This document shows positions 12,181 to 24,830 of a DNA stretch of 64,000 nt, piece after piece. The stretch lies in contig CM070877.1 in assembly GCA_036365515.1 (NCBI GenBank), positions 16,138,201 through 16,202,200 of the forward strand. Reading direction: 5' to 3'. The first letter of the stretch is position 1. Each line of letters begins with the position of its first letter. The DNA is from Torymus aiolomorphi. Taxonomy: Eukaryota; Arthropoda; Insecta; Hymenoptera; Torymidae. Under the pieces are notes generated by a model. That model had not been told where the DNA came from, did no database searches, and worked only from the letters and a program-made list of their open reading frames with translations. The translations under genes and the position numbers were made by a program.

Positions 12181-13341
12181 AAATCTGCATTTGGGCTAAA
12201 GTAATTGATGGATTTCATACAAAACATATATGAACGTACTGGTTATGAATATTATATAATAGTAAGGAAATTTGCCTTTCATTTAAATACACCATGTTTT
12301 TAGATTTCAAATGAATATATTCATTTACTACAAATGAATACTTCTATCAGTGTAGATAACATATGCTGGTGTAGTAACACAAGACAAGAGGTTAGTGAGC
12401 GACGTGCCGTCTATCTTTATCCAAGCTAAGAAACATGATATGAAAAAGAAAGCGCATAATATAGTAGTGAACAAGCTCCTCAATAATATAATACTACCAG
12501 TTGCGAAAATAAGTGAAAAAAAAGATGATTCTATTATAATTAAATGTGCAAATAAAGAAGATGTACCACAAATGGAGAAATTACTGAAAGATAAAATAGG
12601 ACATGATTTCAATGTTAAACAAGAAGAACTCGATAATCCAAGGTTATTAGTGTATAATATTGTTAATAACATGGAAAGGGATGCACTTGAAAATGACATC
12701 AAGGAAAGAAATTTTAAAGGGACAGATTATTTTTGCACAGTACAGCACTTATTTGAGAATAAAAAAAGGAAAACGAAAAATATCATAATAACAGTATCAG
12801 CTGAGATATACAGATACATACAGAAGAACAATTACAAATTATAAATAGGCTATCAATGTTGTCGTGCTTTCGATGACATCAACATCAGACCTTGTTTCAA
12901 GTGTGGTAGAATTGGACATAGTGGAAAAAAATGTAAAAATGAAAGTGTTTGTCTACGTTGTGCTGGGGATCACCTTACAAAAGATTGCCTTGAACAAAAC
13001 AAAATTAAATGTATCAATTGTTACTATGGAAATAAAAAATACAGTCTAACAAGAAACACTGAACATGTAGCTACGGATACTGAAAAATGTGAGTACCTAA
13101 AGCACACAATTAATAAAAAAATTAGGACAACTGATTATCTAATTACACCAAATATAACAAAAGTCTTGGGATTTAATGGAAATCTTCATTACCAACAAAA
13201 ATCTAGTGATAAAGTCACTGACGATGAAGTTGTACTATCGTCAAACAACACAAATGATAATGTCATTAATAAGAAAACTAACTTACCTACAAACGAAAAT
13301 ACAGTAGACCCACAAAATCAACAAGACTTATAACGACAGTA

Positions 13342-14717
13342 ATGAACTCACAATGTAAATTTGATGATAAATTTGAAACAATCTTATTAAAGAGTGAATC
13401 TATAAACAAACTTATGAATATTAATGATTTGTCCATACTTTTTGTCAACATAAGAGGCCTACAAACTAATCATAAAAACTTTGAAATCTTTATCCAAAAC
13501 TTTAAAATTAAGCCTGATATAATAGTTTGTGCAGAAACAGTCTATTTACCACACCATGACTTATATAACCTAAATGACTATAACTATGATATGTTTTACA
13601 ATCACAGTTCTCTCTTAAAAGAATGATGACGGAAATGTGAAACTGAAATAAAACCTTTGCGATTGGTCAAGCCCGTTTAAATGGAACCCGTGATTGGTCT
13701 GCAGTGACGTTAGTTATTAGCTTAAGATCTTAACTGATTCGTCCAAATAAAGCCCATATAATTTGAAATTATGAAATATTTAAACTAAAGATATAAGTTC
13801 TGAATTGTATTAATGACTTAAAGTTTAACATTGTATAACAAAAATGTATTATTGTTTTGTCTGTAATTAATAATGAAGGACTATGAAAATTGTTCTGAAT
13901 ACGGTTAAATTTCTAACCTTGAAATTTTTATATTTTAGGAATAAACTAAAATAAATAAAAGTATAATCCAAGTTTTAATAGAAAATATTGGATAAATTTG
14001 TGTATGTTAAAAAATAAAATGAATTTTAAATTCATAATATTTCAATATTAATTGTACAATATAAGACAAGGCGAAGCGAAGAGCGCACGCAGCGCGCTTG
14101 AACTGGCTAGTATATAAATAAATCAGATGGTAGCTGTGTACATTAATAAACACATTAACGCAAAGCATGCAACCGAAGAAGTAGGTAGAGTAAATTTTCT
14201 CAATATTACTATAACTCTGAAAGAAAGAAAAAAATTGAAATTAAACTCATTATACAGATGTCACGACATAACAAAAAAGAATTTGTTGAAAATCTACTAA
14301 TATTTCTAAAAAGAAATAAGAATATCAAAAATCATTTTTTAATTGGAAATTTTAATATAAATTTGATGGACAATGATCAAATAACTACGGAGTATAAAAA
14401 CGATCTCTACGAATTTGGCTACATACCTTCTTTTAATGGTATTACTAGACCCAATCCTCAAGATTCAAACTTGGGAACATGTATTGACAATATGTTCTTA
14501 AAAACTGAACTAGAGAATATAACTTCATATAAGTTTATTCCTAGAATAACGGATCACTATCCACTGATGATCTCAATAAAAACTATAAAAGGGAAAAAAG
14601 ACTCTAAAAAGTATTATAATTTTGTTAATTATAATAAGTTAAGTTACGAAGCTGACAAATTGAATTGGAACATCATACTAGACCATACTGATTCGAACAT
14701 CGCGCTGGAGCTTTTAA
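13342..14717 (+). pseudogene. LINE ORF2 endonuclease domain, split by a Helitron
   Basis: This is the N-terminal endonuclease/exonuclease/phosphatase-type domain that nicks target DNA in the nucleus. The first part (13342-13608) shows SILFVNIRGLQTNHKNF, then PDIIVCAE with the catalytic-type glutamate. After a 502-bp insertion it resumes at about 14111 with VAVYINKHIN, followed by GNFNINL (usually GDFN, so the aspartate is replaced by asparagine), SNLGTCIDN and ITDHYPLMISI with the expected D-H pair. Frameshifts occur near 14130 and 14270. The domain is inactive as it stands. Confidence 0.8.
13609..14110 (+). mobile_element. Non-autonomous Helitron-like element
   Basis: It begins TCTCTCTTAAAAGAATGATG and ends CTAG at 14107-14110, followed by T. 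A short hairpin AGCGC...GCGCGCT sits about 15 bases before the end. TC...CTRR ends and a 3' hairpin with no target duplication are Helitron hallmarks. The insertion splits the LINE endonuclease. The start shares TCTTAAAA(N)nGATGRCSG with the elements at 15575 and 44537. Confidence 0.75.
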
Positions 14718-14925
14718 CGTGATGCGATACCCACGCTATTACTCAAAATTTGGTTTCTGTTTTTCTCATTCAATGTTTTATTTTAAGAAAAAAACTCTTT
14801 GATACGTTATAGTTTTTTATTAAACTTGTCAAATTAAACGTGTCAACTTTTTTTTCAAAACGTTTAAAATTGAAGGAGAAAAACAGGAACCCAGAATTGA
14901 GTAATAGTGTAGGAATCACATCACC
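14718..14925. mobile_element. 208-bp MITE with TTAA duplication
   Basis: TTAA lies at 14714-14717 and 14926-14929. The ends GTGATGCGATACCCACGCTA and GGTGATGTGATTCCTACACT (complement of the right end) match over about 45 bases. Removing the element and one TTAA restores an uninterrupted LINE reading frame (E-L-L-N-S-N-I-K across the junction), which proves the boundaries. Confidence 0.9.
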
Positions 14926-15033
14926 TTAAACAGCAATATAAAAACAGCAATAAGAAATGCAACAGTATTCAAGAAAACTAAGAAAAGCACACCAAAAAGG
15001 AAATGGATAACCAATGGTATTATGAAATCTATC

Positions 15034-15072
15034 TTAAGGTAATGCGATACCCACACTATTACTCAATTCTCA
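15034..15072. mobile_element. Solo end of the 208-bp TTAA MITE family
   Basis: TTAA at 15034-15037 followed by GGTAATGCGATACCCACACT and the rest of one terminal repeat; then the match ends and LINE sequence continues after a gap in the LINE protein. This is one end of a second MITE copy whose other end was deleted together with LINE sequence. Confidence 0.75.
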
Positions 15073-15574
15073 AATGAAAGAGACGGCGGGAGGAATAGAT
15101 GGAATAAATAAAAAACTTCTAAAAAACATAAGTAAGCATATAATAATCCCACTCGAACATATCTTTAACTTATGCATTGAAAAGTCCATGTGGCCTAAAC
15201 AACTAAAATGGCAGAAGTACCAAGAAGTACCAATCTTCAAATCAGGGGCAAACATCTCGCAACTAACTACAGACTAATATCATTAATATCTAATATTTCC
15301 AAATTACTAGAAAAAATAATACATTGTCGTTTGCTCAGCTTCCTAAATAAAAATAAAATATTATTAGATAATCAATTCGGTTTTCAAAAAAAGAAAGGTA
15401 CTAGGATGCGCTAGCCCTTATTACAAATATTATTTACAACAATTTGAACAACAGTATACCTACTATTGCAACTTTCTTGGACTTAGCTAAAGCTTTCGAC
15501 ACAGTTAATCATAACATAATAGGAATTAGCAAACTTAGAAAATTATGGAGTGCGGGGAATAGCATTAAATCTTG

Positions 15575-15889
15575 TCCTGTCTTAAAAAAACGATGGCCGG
15601 ATATTGTGAAGCACTTAAAAAGTGATTTTGATTGGTCTGTAAGAAATAGGCGTGAAAATCCGCTATTTCTGCTACTTTTGAATTTTTGAAATTGAATTTT
15701 TATTCTTAACTATTTAAAACTAAATAATTAAATCAAATTAGAATAAAAAGATTAATTTTATCATGCTTTCAAAAATGATCTGATTATCCTATCATTTAAA
15801 ACAATTAAAATGAAATCATAATGAAAAATTATATATTCATAACCTAAAAAACAAAATAGTACGCGCGCAGCGCGTTTGGATTTTGCTAG
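15575..15889 (+). mobile_element. Non-autonomous Helitron-like element in the RT
   Basis: The start TCCTGTCTTAAAAAAACGAT and the end CTAG at 15886-15889, followed by T, match the element at 13609. The 3' hairpin ACGCGCGCAGCGCGT is clear. LINE sequence on the two sides is not contiguous: the reverse transcriptase region that should hold YxDD is missing. Confidence 0.75.
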
Positions 15890-15970
15890 TAATTAATAAA
15901 TTAAGATCAATTCTCGAAACTAAATACTTAATCACTTTATATTATGCATTTTTTAACAGCTTAGCTAACT

Positions 15971-16490
15971 CGTCGCGCGGTATGAAGAAAAGCCAACTTG
16001 GAAGTTACAGGCGAAGAAAAGCCAAAAACGTGTCTAAGGCGAAGAAAAGTCAGTTTGCGTCCTCCCAAACGAAGAAAAGCCAGTTTGCGCCCTCCCAGAC
16101 GAAGAAAAGCCAGTTTGACTTTTCTCAAAGGAAAGTAACATTTAGTTGGTATCTTATAGATAACTTTCAGATAATAAGATAAAGATAAAAAGATAACCAA
16201 AAAATTAAAAATCCTTTAAAAAGATAAGATAAAAAGATGATCAGTCAAGATAATTAATAACTAGTAATTGATTAGATGCCGTCAGTTGGGATTTTTCCTC
16301 CGCAGGAACGGCGCAAATTGGCTTTTCTTCATCTGGGAAGATTCAAACTGGCTTTTCTTCGTCTGGGAGGGCGCAAACTGGCTTTTCTTCGTCTGGGAGG
16401 ACCCAAACTGGCTTTTCTTCGCTTTAGACAAGTTTTTGGCTTTTCTTCGCTTGTAACTTCCAAGTTGGCTTTTCTTCGTACCGCGCGACG
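15971..16490. mobile_element. Foldback element made of about 30-bp tandem repeats
   Basis: AACT at 15967-15970 and 16491-16494 is a 4-bp target duplication; removing the element plus one AACT rejoins the LINE frame (N-S-L-A-N-Y-G-I-I). The ends are CGTCGCGCGGTA and its complement. The left arm has about five and the right arm about six copies of a 28-30 bp unit beginning GAAGAAAAGCCAGTTTG, in opposite orientation. The central about 180 bases are AT-rich. Open frames across the arms are by-products of the repeat. Confidence 0.9.
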
Positions 16491-17126
16491 AACTATGGTA
16501 TAATTGCATGTAGAGGTGCTTACGTTAATATACTCAAGGAACTTGAATCATTACAAAATAGAATCATCAAAGTAATTAATAAAGCAAAACATTATACTTT
16601 TCAACATTTACGAATCAAAGATAATTTTATAATAGATTCAGTTATGTTTCATTACAATGATTTAAAAAAGAAGTTTATAGACTCAACAAGTATTACCAGA
16701 AATAAAAGCCTTAGTATACCTGAAATCAATAAGTCGGTAAATTTCAAGAATAATACAATTGTTGCTTTGAAAGTATTTAATGAATCACCTAATGAATTAA
16801 AAACACTTAATTTTAGTAATAAATGTATAAAGACTAAAATTATCATATGGTACAACGAAAAAGAGAGAAAAAAAATAATAACAACAGTATATATTTTAAA
16901 TATCTGTAAATTCTTGTTATGAAAAAAATATATAGTTTATTAAAATTTTATAAAACAAACATTGTTAAACTTTTAGTTTGTAAGTAGATTGTAAGTTAAT
17001 TTTAAGCTTAGTTTTAACTAGACCAGGCCTAAAACACAGGTAATTTGTTTACCTCCATTAGGATGTAAGATTCTTCAGTTATGCATTGTATATCTCGATG
17101 TAATCTGCGTGTAATTGTACTCTGGT

Positions 17127-17148
17127 TAATAAATAAATAAATAAATTG
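17127..17148 (+). repeat. (TAAA)n tail of the LINE
   Basis: TAAATAAATAAATAAAT at the end of the LINE 3' UTR. Short tandem tails of this type replace poly-A in several insect LINE clades. Confidence 0.75.
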
Positions 17149-17150
17149 TG

Positions 17151-19150
17151 CACATAGTATACATAATATATACCGCATTAGTACTTTTTAAATTTACTGC
17201 AAATGTACTCACTATTTTTAGCCTAACCTAACGAGCTTAACATTTCATTCATAATTTCATTATTGATACGTACCTGAAACATAAAGAAGATACATTGTAG
17301 AATGCGGGTGAAAATTTTATCTTAAAATATTTATAAGATTAATTTACGGAGTTAAAACGACTGATTCAATATAAAAAGATTTTTTCAATTTAGTATATGT
17401 AGTACGAATAAGTCGGTTTCCTTTCAAGTTGACACTGTATGATAATGACCAATCAAAACGTACACGAAACAGTTTAAAGGCCCAGCAAATTCTTGGCGAA
17501 AGAAAGATCTGATCATGTACAAAAAAAACCCACAACGGACCAAAAGAAGAAGATAGTCAAGTCTGGTATGATTTTGAAGTCAATGCAACGGTCGGAAGCG
17601 GGTGGTGATCAAGATTTTCTTGTCTCTTCAGACTCTTCTCGAGAACGAATTGCGGAGCTCGACAGTTTCCGGTCGCTCGTTTCTCTAATCCAAGGTAGAG
17701 GGCTCACGTACGTAAGCTGTGCGCGAACCGACCCGTCGGTCTGGAAGAAGCTGCAGAAATCGAGACAAAAGACGATAAGCGACTACAAAAACGACGAAAG
17801 AAGAACACAAGTAAAAGAGTTGGGAAAGATTACCGTGGATGATGAGAAATTTGGCATCTTAACAAAAGTTAAAAGATAGAACGACAGTTTTTAAATAAAT
17901 TTTTCAAGAATCTTCTATTCTTTTAATGAACACCCAATAACCTCAAAAGAAATGTAAAGAAAAAAAAACCTCTATTCATCGCGAAGCTTCTAAAGAAAGA
18001 AATCGCAATTAGAATGCAGCCGGAGACCCACCATTAAGGCAAAGAATATACATCCGCAAGCTCGCGCAAGTCACACTTGTAAACGCATTAAAAAAATGGC
18101 GCGAATTCGAGAGCGCCGTTGCAATGGAAAAAGCGACTGAAGTAGTACGGTGCTTTGAAGGGGCCCTAACAAAGCGTAAAAAAGACCCGCCTCTAACCTG
18201 CCCCCGCGCTCACAGGAATCGGTTTGAAAAGGCTGCTCTGCTGAGAGACGGTCTCCGAAGGATTGTTACGTGAAGCGTCGGAAGGTAGCAGCGCGTCGGA
18301 GGATTTAATTTGAAGTTCGGCGAAGGGGAGGAGAAAAAACAAAGGCGACGGAGGCGTTATAACGTGCTCGCTCGGTCGCTTTGTCATTGTAATGCGGCAG
18401 GGACGGAGAGAGAGAAGAGAGTTGTCGAGTCGCGCGCGACGGTTTATGATGTCCGCTGACACCTAGCAGAGAGAGAGAGCGAGAGATAGAGAGAGAAGAG
18501 TGCGCGATGATGGGATGTCCGACTTTTATGACCTCGTAAAGTGAATTTGTGACGAATGAAGTGACGATGCCAGGATTCTTTGGAAGGGGTAGAGAGGGGG
18601 TTAAGTAATGGAGTGTTTGTTGGATAAGTGAGGTTACAGACTATTAAGAATGTCATTTGTCAGATAATTAGAGTCATAAAAAGAGATTTAGATAGTGTTT
18701 ACACATTTGATGCAATTTGAAAATTGGCGCCCTACGAAAATCAAAATATAATAAGTGTTGATAAAATTTTTAAAAGCTGAACTAAACAAGAAAATATGTA
18801 TATAATAAAAGAGTTGGATTCAGCAACGACTTACAAAAAAAAACTTAATGTGGCAAAATTATAATTTTAATATTTATTTGGACGAAAATCCCAACCAAAT
18901 AAAGAAATAATACTGTAATTTGTGTATCATTACACATATTTGAAAATAAAACTCTATTTTACCACTGTAATGTAAGTCAGTTGATAAAAACAATATGTGA
19001 CACACATCAAATTTCAAGCAATGTACATTTGACCTGGCTCCAAATGGCGCCCGAACAAATATCCCACCCCTAAACACCGATACCAACGAAAAAAGAACAT
19101 GTTACATTCGGATGCCAAAGTTCTTTTTCCTCGGCCCTCCTACTACTCTA

Positions 19151-19157
<7 letters not shown>
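17151..19157. other. Unassigned DNA
   Basis: Contains an open frame at about 17493-17879 (128 codons, basic, no ATG at its start, no domain) within moderately GC-rich sequence, and a GC-rich island at about 18060-18510 with GA-rich ends. At 19045-19057 the word TGGCGCCCGAACA resembles a lysine-tRNA primer binding site of LTR elements, and TGGCGCCCTACG occurs at about 18725, but no LTR or pol sequence is visible. Confidence 0.35.

Positions 19158-19192
<35 letters not shown>
19158..19192. repeat. (CT)n microsatellite
   Basis: CT repeat of about 35 bases. Confidence 0.95.
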
Positions 19193-19194
<2 letters not shown>

Positions 19195-21524
19195 ATTCGC
19201 GTAGAGATCTTTCGGCGAGGGCTCGAAACACTAGGACGCGGGCGACTTATCGACCGACGTCGTCGCGGCTTTCGCTGCGGAGAGAACGGAAACGAAACGA
19301 CGACTCTTTTTTCCTCCCGGAGGCTCGGGGTTCTTTTTCCTACCCACAATTCCTCTTTTGTTCCACCCTATGTTGTTTTCCCTCCAAGCCGCATGCGGCT
19401 GCCTCGCAAAGTTTATTCAGTCGCGGATGGGAAATGAAGGACAGCCTTGCGATGAATATTTGAATTCGATGAAAATAGGATGGACTTGTCAAGAGAGTTT
19501 CATAAGATGTTTAATTGAATTTCGTTGGGTTGGGGATCGGTTTATTTCGTCGGAGTGTAAATTTTATAACGAGAGCGAATAAGGTATATTTCTGTAATTG
19601 AATTTGTATAGATTTAATATTATTATGGCAGAAATTCACTTTACCTGGCTGAACTGATTTGATTATTTTTGGTTTGGAAAATACATTTTTGTACAAAATA
19701 GTATGAACCAATAATAAAAAAAAATCTTATGTCAATAATTAATGAAATAATTTGGAGAAATGTGTTATCCTCTATACAATTATTATGCTGTATAATTTAT
19801 ATAAAATCAATAAAATAACAGTCTAAAAATATTAAATGTTAAACATCTAAGAAATTAAGATCCTACGAAGATTCTCGAGTCAATTCAGTGTATAAAAACG
19901 TAAATTAAAAAAGCTTTTTTGAATATAACATAAGATCTTGGATTTCAAAATACAACGAGAAGTTAATAAAACGTCATTGAAATGAGAAATTAGATGTATA
20001 TGATGGCAAACTAACTACTCCTTTCAATGTGACGATCATAGGTTTTGGACGCCTAGCGCCGAGAGTAAACGCATTTTTTTATACTTCTGACGTTAAATAT
20101 CTCAAAAATTCAGTTGAAAAAACACGAAGCAATTTTCCAACATCTGTAGAATAATATACATATTTTTTTTTATAAATATCTGCATAAAATGGCATTTTCA
20201 TAAAAATACCTTACATTATAGAACATTTTGCGTTGAAATACGCAGCAGCTGATGTGTTGAGAAAAACGTTACTTACGCAGGATATCTTTTAGAGAAGGCA
20301 CTGCAGTATCATGTCATTTGTCACAAATTTATTTTATAACAGCCATAAAAGGCATAATGTGACGTCATACTACGGTTTTTAACATTTATATAGCTGTAAG
20401 CTCGGGGAATAGACGGCGGTGTGACTAAACTTAATTCTTATTGCAAAACAAGAAGAATAAAACTAGTGCTTTATAAAAAGTATTTTAAAAATAACAAACA
20501 ATCGTGCGTGACAAAATAATTATGGCATGTGTCTAACAAAAAATCAGCGAAGATATTTAAAATTAAGACTCGTCATAAATTAAAATTACACTATTTCGTG
20601 ACTCGACTTATCAGCAACATTATTTATTATAAAAAAAAATTTTTCATTTCGAAAGCTCGCACAACCTTATATTCCGCTACAAATAATGCTAAAACATTCT
20701 CCCTCTCACGACTATGCATTCCATTTCGACTCAGCCCTCGTGTTAACTAGCGCGATATTGTTTTATCAGACCTTCACGGACGGTTATAAAAATTATAAAA
20801 TTCTCCGTCTGTGTGACCCCTTTTTTGCCGCCTTACACCCAACACAGTCGTCGAAAAAAAAGGAAAAAGGAGAACGCGCAAGGCATATTACATTTCAACG
20901 CGCAACCCTCTAATTTATGAATCTTTATCGCCGTACTTTCCTAAATTACTTTCGCATTCATGCCCAAGTACACTTAATATAACCGCCCGAGATAAAGTGG
21001 CCGCACGTGCGAACGAATCTCGACGGCCGAGTAAAAAGCGAAAAGGGCCCGTGCACGCGAGAACCTTTTCTCTCGCTCCTGCGCTACGTTTCTTTCTGCG
21101 TTTTACTTTAATTCCGTCAGGTTTTGCCGCCCGCCGCCGTCGCCGCCGCCGAGTTCCTGGTTCAGTTTTAGTTAAACGAAGTAAGGGTCGGAGAAAATGA
21201 CTGTTCTTCGCTGGTAGTTTCCGAGAATCCCCTAAGTGTATACTGGGTTAGTCAACTTGTACTTGACTTTTGAATTAATTGTATTACGTCTTTCAATTGT
21301 TTACGGAAAAGATCTAGCATTCGATTATTATTAGTTGCAATAATTATTTTATTTTTACTTGAAACCGTTGATGTTACAATTCAAATTATCAATTAAATTT
21401 ATTGAAAATCAACGTGAATTTTATATAGGGGTTTATTTCAAGTTGAATACATAACATTTTCAAGCAATAGAACTTAATTACAACATTTTTGTACCTCAAT
21501 TGAATTTATCAGTAATTAATTAAC
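19193..21524. other. Unassigned DNA
   Basis: A GC-richer patch at 19200-19460, then AT-rich DNA to about 20800, then another GC-richer patch at 20980-21200 with CGCCGC-type repeats. Short open frames have no recognisable features. Confidence 0.35.
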
Positions 21525-21608
21525 AAACTGACAAACATTATGTAAATTGAATTTCTGTATGTCATTTATTAAGGAATAATTGAGTATTTAGTATACTCAA
21601 TTATTCCT

Positions 21609-22825
<1,217 letters not shown>

Positions 22826-23981
22826 AACCTTCGGGTGTACGTGAGCGCGTGCGCGATAAAACGTTTGATTTATACTTGGCGCTTTATTCGAATCGTAAAG
22901 TACGCCATTGGATGATCCGTTTATTTCTAGCCGGGGGTTTTGTTATTAATGGAAGCTAGGAATTTTATTTGATGGGGGTCGGGTGAATTGGTGCGGAATA
23001 TTGATTCAAATGGGAAAGGTAATGTATAGGATAATTGAAATGAAAATACAACTTTAATGCTGAAATGTTGCTGTAAATTAATAGAATGGTTATCTTTTTA
23101 TTAGAATTGGCACCTAAATTTCCTCGCACTTAAATTATTTGTTGATGAATTAATGTGATACCTTATTTCATTATTAAAAGTTATTTAAATTAAAAGTTGA
23201 AGCTTTTGTGGAGAAATTAAAATTTTGGGCGCCATTTTTTCAATTAAAATTTTCTGGTTATGTGAAAATTTTTAAAAACAGATGAAAAATTTATTGATAG
23301 CAACAAAGAGAAGTTAATTAATTTTGTGTTTATAAAATTTTTATAGAAAAAATTTAAATTGAAAAAAGACACCAAGTTTTTGCTTCAAAATTGATTCCAC
23401 GCTGCTCAACGACAGAATTAAACACAAATTAAAGTCCAAACCACCTAGTCCCCAGCCTCCTACCAGAAGAAAACTATCGCTTAAAGGCGCCCTCTATACT
23501 CCTAGCGAGATTCGGCGATAAAAGAAACCTCCCTCCGGAACTGTCTATTTAATTTGTCGCTCTCTCTCTCTAATTCCATCCCCGTACTCAGGCTGTTGCC
23601 GACGGCGACGGCTGATTTCTATATTTTCCTGGCGCAATTTCGCGTCGTCGTATCTCACGTCGCAATTTTTACGGCGCGCACCGCGAGTCCGCTAATTTAC
23701 ACTCGTAAAGTCGACGATTCTTCGAATGCGAGTTGTTCAGGGGTAGTTGCTCGAAGGTATAAGAAGAAAAAGTTAAAGCTACTCACGTACAAGTGCGCAC
23801 GGGCTCGTGTACAAACGTGTATATAATTGTGGATGTGGAGCATCTGTAGGGCATACAAAGTATACACGAGTACATTGAAGGGGAGAAATATACACCGGGA
23901 GCTTCCAAAATTGCGACAACATATGAAAATGCGAACACATACACAAGCTTCCTGGAAGGCACGCAGAACGAAAACCATGTT
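22826..23981. other. Unassigned DNA
   Basis: AT-rich to about 23400, then a GC-richer region. No gene is recognised. Confidence 0.35.
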
Positions 23982-24697
23982 GTGCCGCCGATATCGCAGT
24001 CATTGTCCTCATCGTAGCCGCCATCATTGTCGTCCCCACCGTACTATCGAGCGCTATTTGATGCTGCTTGTGTCTGGATCTGCTGCGGAGATTGATATTT
24101 TATAGAAAGCGTCAACTTATCTGATAATTCTGTAATTGCTGTTCGCCGAGACCTGATGTAGAACTCAATTCCTCGTGCTTTTCATTCTTCTGTAAGGTCT
24201 GCAGTCGTGAAGAAATCATAAAGTCAAATTCGTGTAGTGCGTTGAAGATATTTTGAAGTCCATAAACGTGAAGCTAGTTCAGCGTTCTTTGTATTGAACA
24301 TGTTGCTATGATCACATATTTGGGCTGTCGACAAAACACATGATACGGCAATTTCATTTTGTTTATAGACTTTAAAATATTATTTCAATTTGGGTTATGA
24401 ATATCTTTCGCCATGCATACCTACAGAGAAATTAAAAACGAAAGAAATTGAATTCGATGTCGAACCATGGTAAACAGTAATTGCAGAATTATCAGATAAG
24501 TTGACGCTTTCAATAAAATATTTTTTTATACCACAAAAACTAGATACTTTGTGGTATATATTTTCAGGTTAGTTAGTGTTACCTTCAATCTCCGCAGCAT
24601 ATCCAGACTCAAGCAGCATTAAATAACGCTCGATAGTACGGTGGAGACGACGGTGACGGCGGCTACGATGAGGACAATGACTGCGATATCGGCGGCA
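23982..24697. repeat. Long GC-rich inverted repeat
   Basis: The left arm (23982-24142) reads TGTGCCGCCGATATCGCAGT and on through TCAACTTATCTGATAATTCT. The right arm (24473-24697) is its complement with scattered differences and an extra AT-rich insert of about 70 bases (about 24515-24585). That insert has its own small hairpin around ATACCAC...GTGGTAT. A loop of about 330 bases separates the arms. The outer arms are GC-rich with CGCCG/CATCGTAG words, unusual for local transposons. Confidence 0.75.
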
Positions 24698-24830
24698 CCG
24701 GCACAGTTTGGGTTAGAGTAGCGCGGGTCTGAGCCTCACGTCCACCGAGCTCCACGCCTGGGAAATGACGCATCTCGAGGTGAGGTTGATCTGTCGCTGC
24801 AGGACCTAGAGCATCGTTCTGGGACAAAGC

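Larger units (their letters stand above)
10012..12354. mobile_element. TA-flanked element inserted in LINE ORF1 (itself nested)
   Basis: The ends are CACTGATAGAAGTATTCATT at the left and its complement ending at 12353/12354, with TA on both sides (TA target duplication, as in Tc1/mariner relatives). The LINE reading frame is in the same phase on either side, which supports the boundaries. Net of the inner insertion (10297-11829) it is about 800 bp, with no transposase. Its right half (11834-12180) is GC-rich and promoter-like, unlike its AT-rich ends, so it may carry captured sequence. Confidence 0.75.
9722..13333 (+). pseudogene. LINE ORF1 (gag-like, CCHC zinc knuckles), interrupted
   Basis: ORF1p binds the element RNA in the cytoplasm during retrotransposition. 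The first part (ATG at 9722 to 10011) is a charged, coiled-coil-like segment rich in K, E and N. A 2.34-kb element then interrupts the frame. The reading frame resumes at 12356 in the same phase, with a basic central domain, an in-frame TAA at 12842-12844, then three zinc-knuckle motifs from about 12890: CFKCGRIGHSGKKC (CX2CX4HX4C), CLRCAGDHLTKDC (CX2CX3HX4C), and a third beginning CINC. The frame ends with TAA at 13331-13333. Three knuckles are usual for Jockey- and I-type ORF1. At the junction the codon would read TAG after simple removal of the insert, so either the LINE or the insert end has mutated. Confidence 0.8.
14930..16922 (+). pseudogene. LINE ORF2 reverse transcriptase, deleted and interrupted
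   Basis: This domain copies the element RNA at the nicked target. The linker at 14930-15034 (ending KWITNGIMKSI) is followed, after a MITE fragment, directly by the start of the RT domain at 15073 (GGIDGINKKLLKNIS), so a large piece between them is lost. Then come SLISNISKLLEKIIHCRLL, QFGFQKKKGTR, motif A FLDLAKAFDTVNHN with the catalytic aspartate, and YGVRGIALNL in a shifted frame. A Helitron follows, and the sequence resumes in the thumb region at about 15890 (NKLRSILETKYLITLYYAFF). The stretch that should carry the YxDD catalytic motif is absent. The C-terminal part runs 16491-16922 with a stop at 16920. Confidence 0.85.
9640..17150 (+). mobile_element. Decayed non-LTR retrotransposon split by insertions
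   Basis: Scattered plus-strand pieces, read in order, form one LINE: ORF1 with a coiled coil and zinc knuckles (9722-10011 and 12356-13333), an apurinic-type endonuclease (13342-13608 and 14111-14717), a reverse transcriptase (14930-15034, 15073-15574), a C-terminal region (15890-15970 and 16491-16922), then a 3' UTR and a TAAA tail ending near 17148. The order and the zinc-knuckle ORF1 fit the Jockey/CR1/I group; the clade is not assigned. Insertions lie at 10012-12354, 13609-14110, 14718-14925, 15038-15072, 15575-15889 and 15971-16490. Stops, frameshifts and two deletions make it inactive. The 5' end is not defined. Confidence 0.85.

Noticed and set aside
15971..16490. CRISPR-like regular repeats
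   Set aside because: Units are adjacent without unique spacers and lie in inverted arms of a transposon in a eukaryotic genome.
15883..16509. Four overlapping frames rich in KKSQF or WLFF words
   Set aside because: Direct translation of the foldback's 30-bp tandem units on both strands.
17493..17879. Basic frame of 128 codons
   Set aside because: Starts at TTG; first ATG is inside; no domain or splice context strong enough to call an exon.
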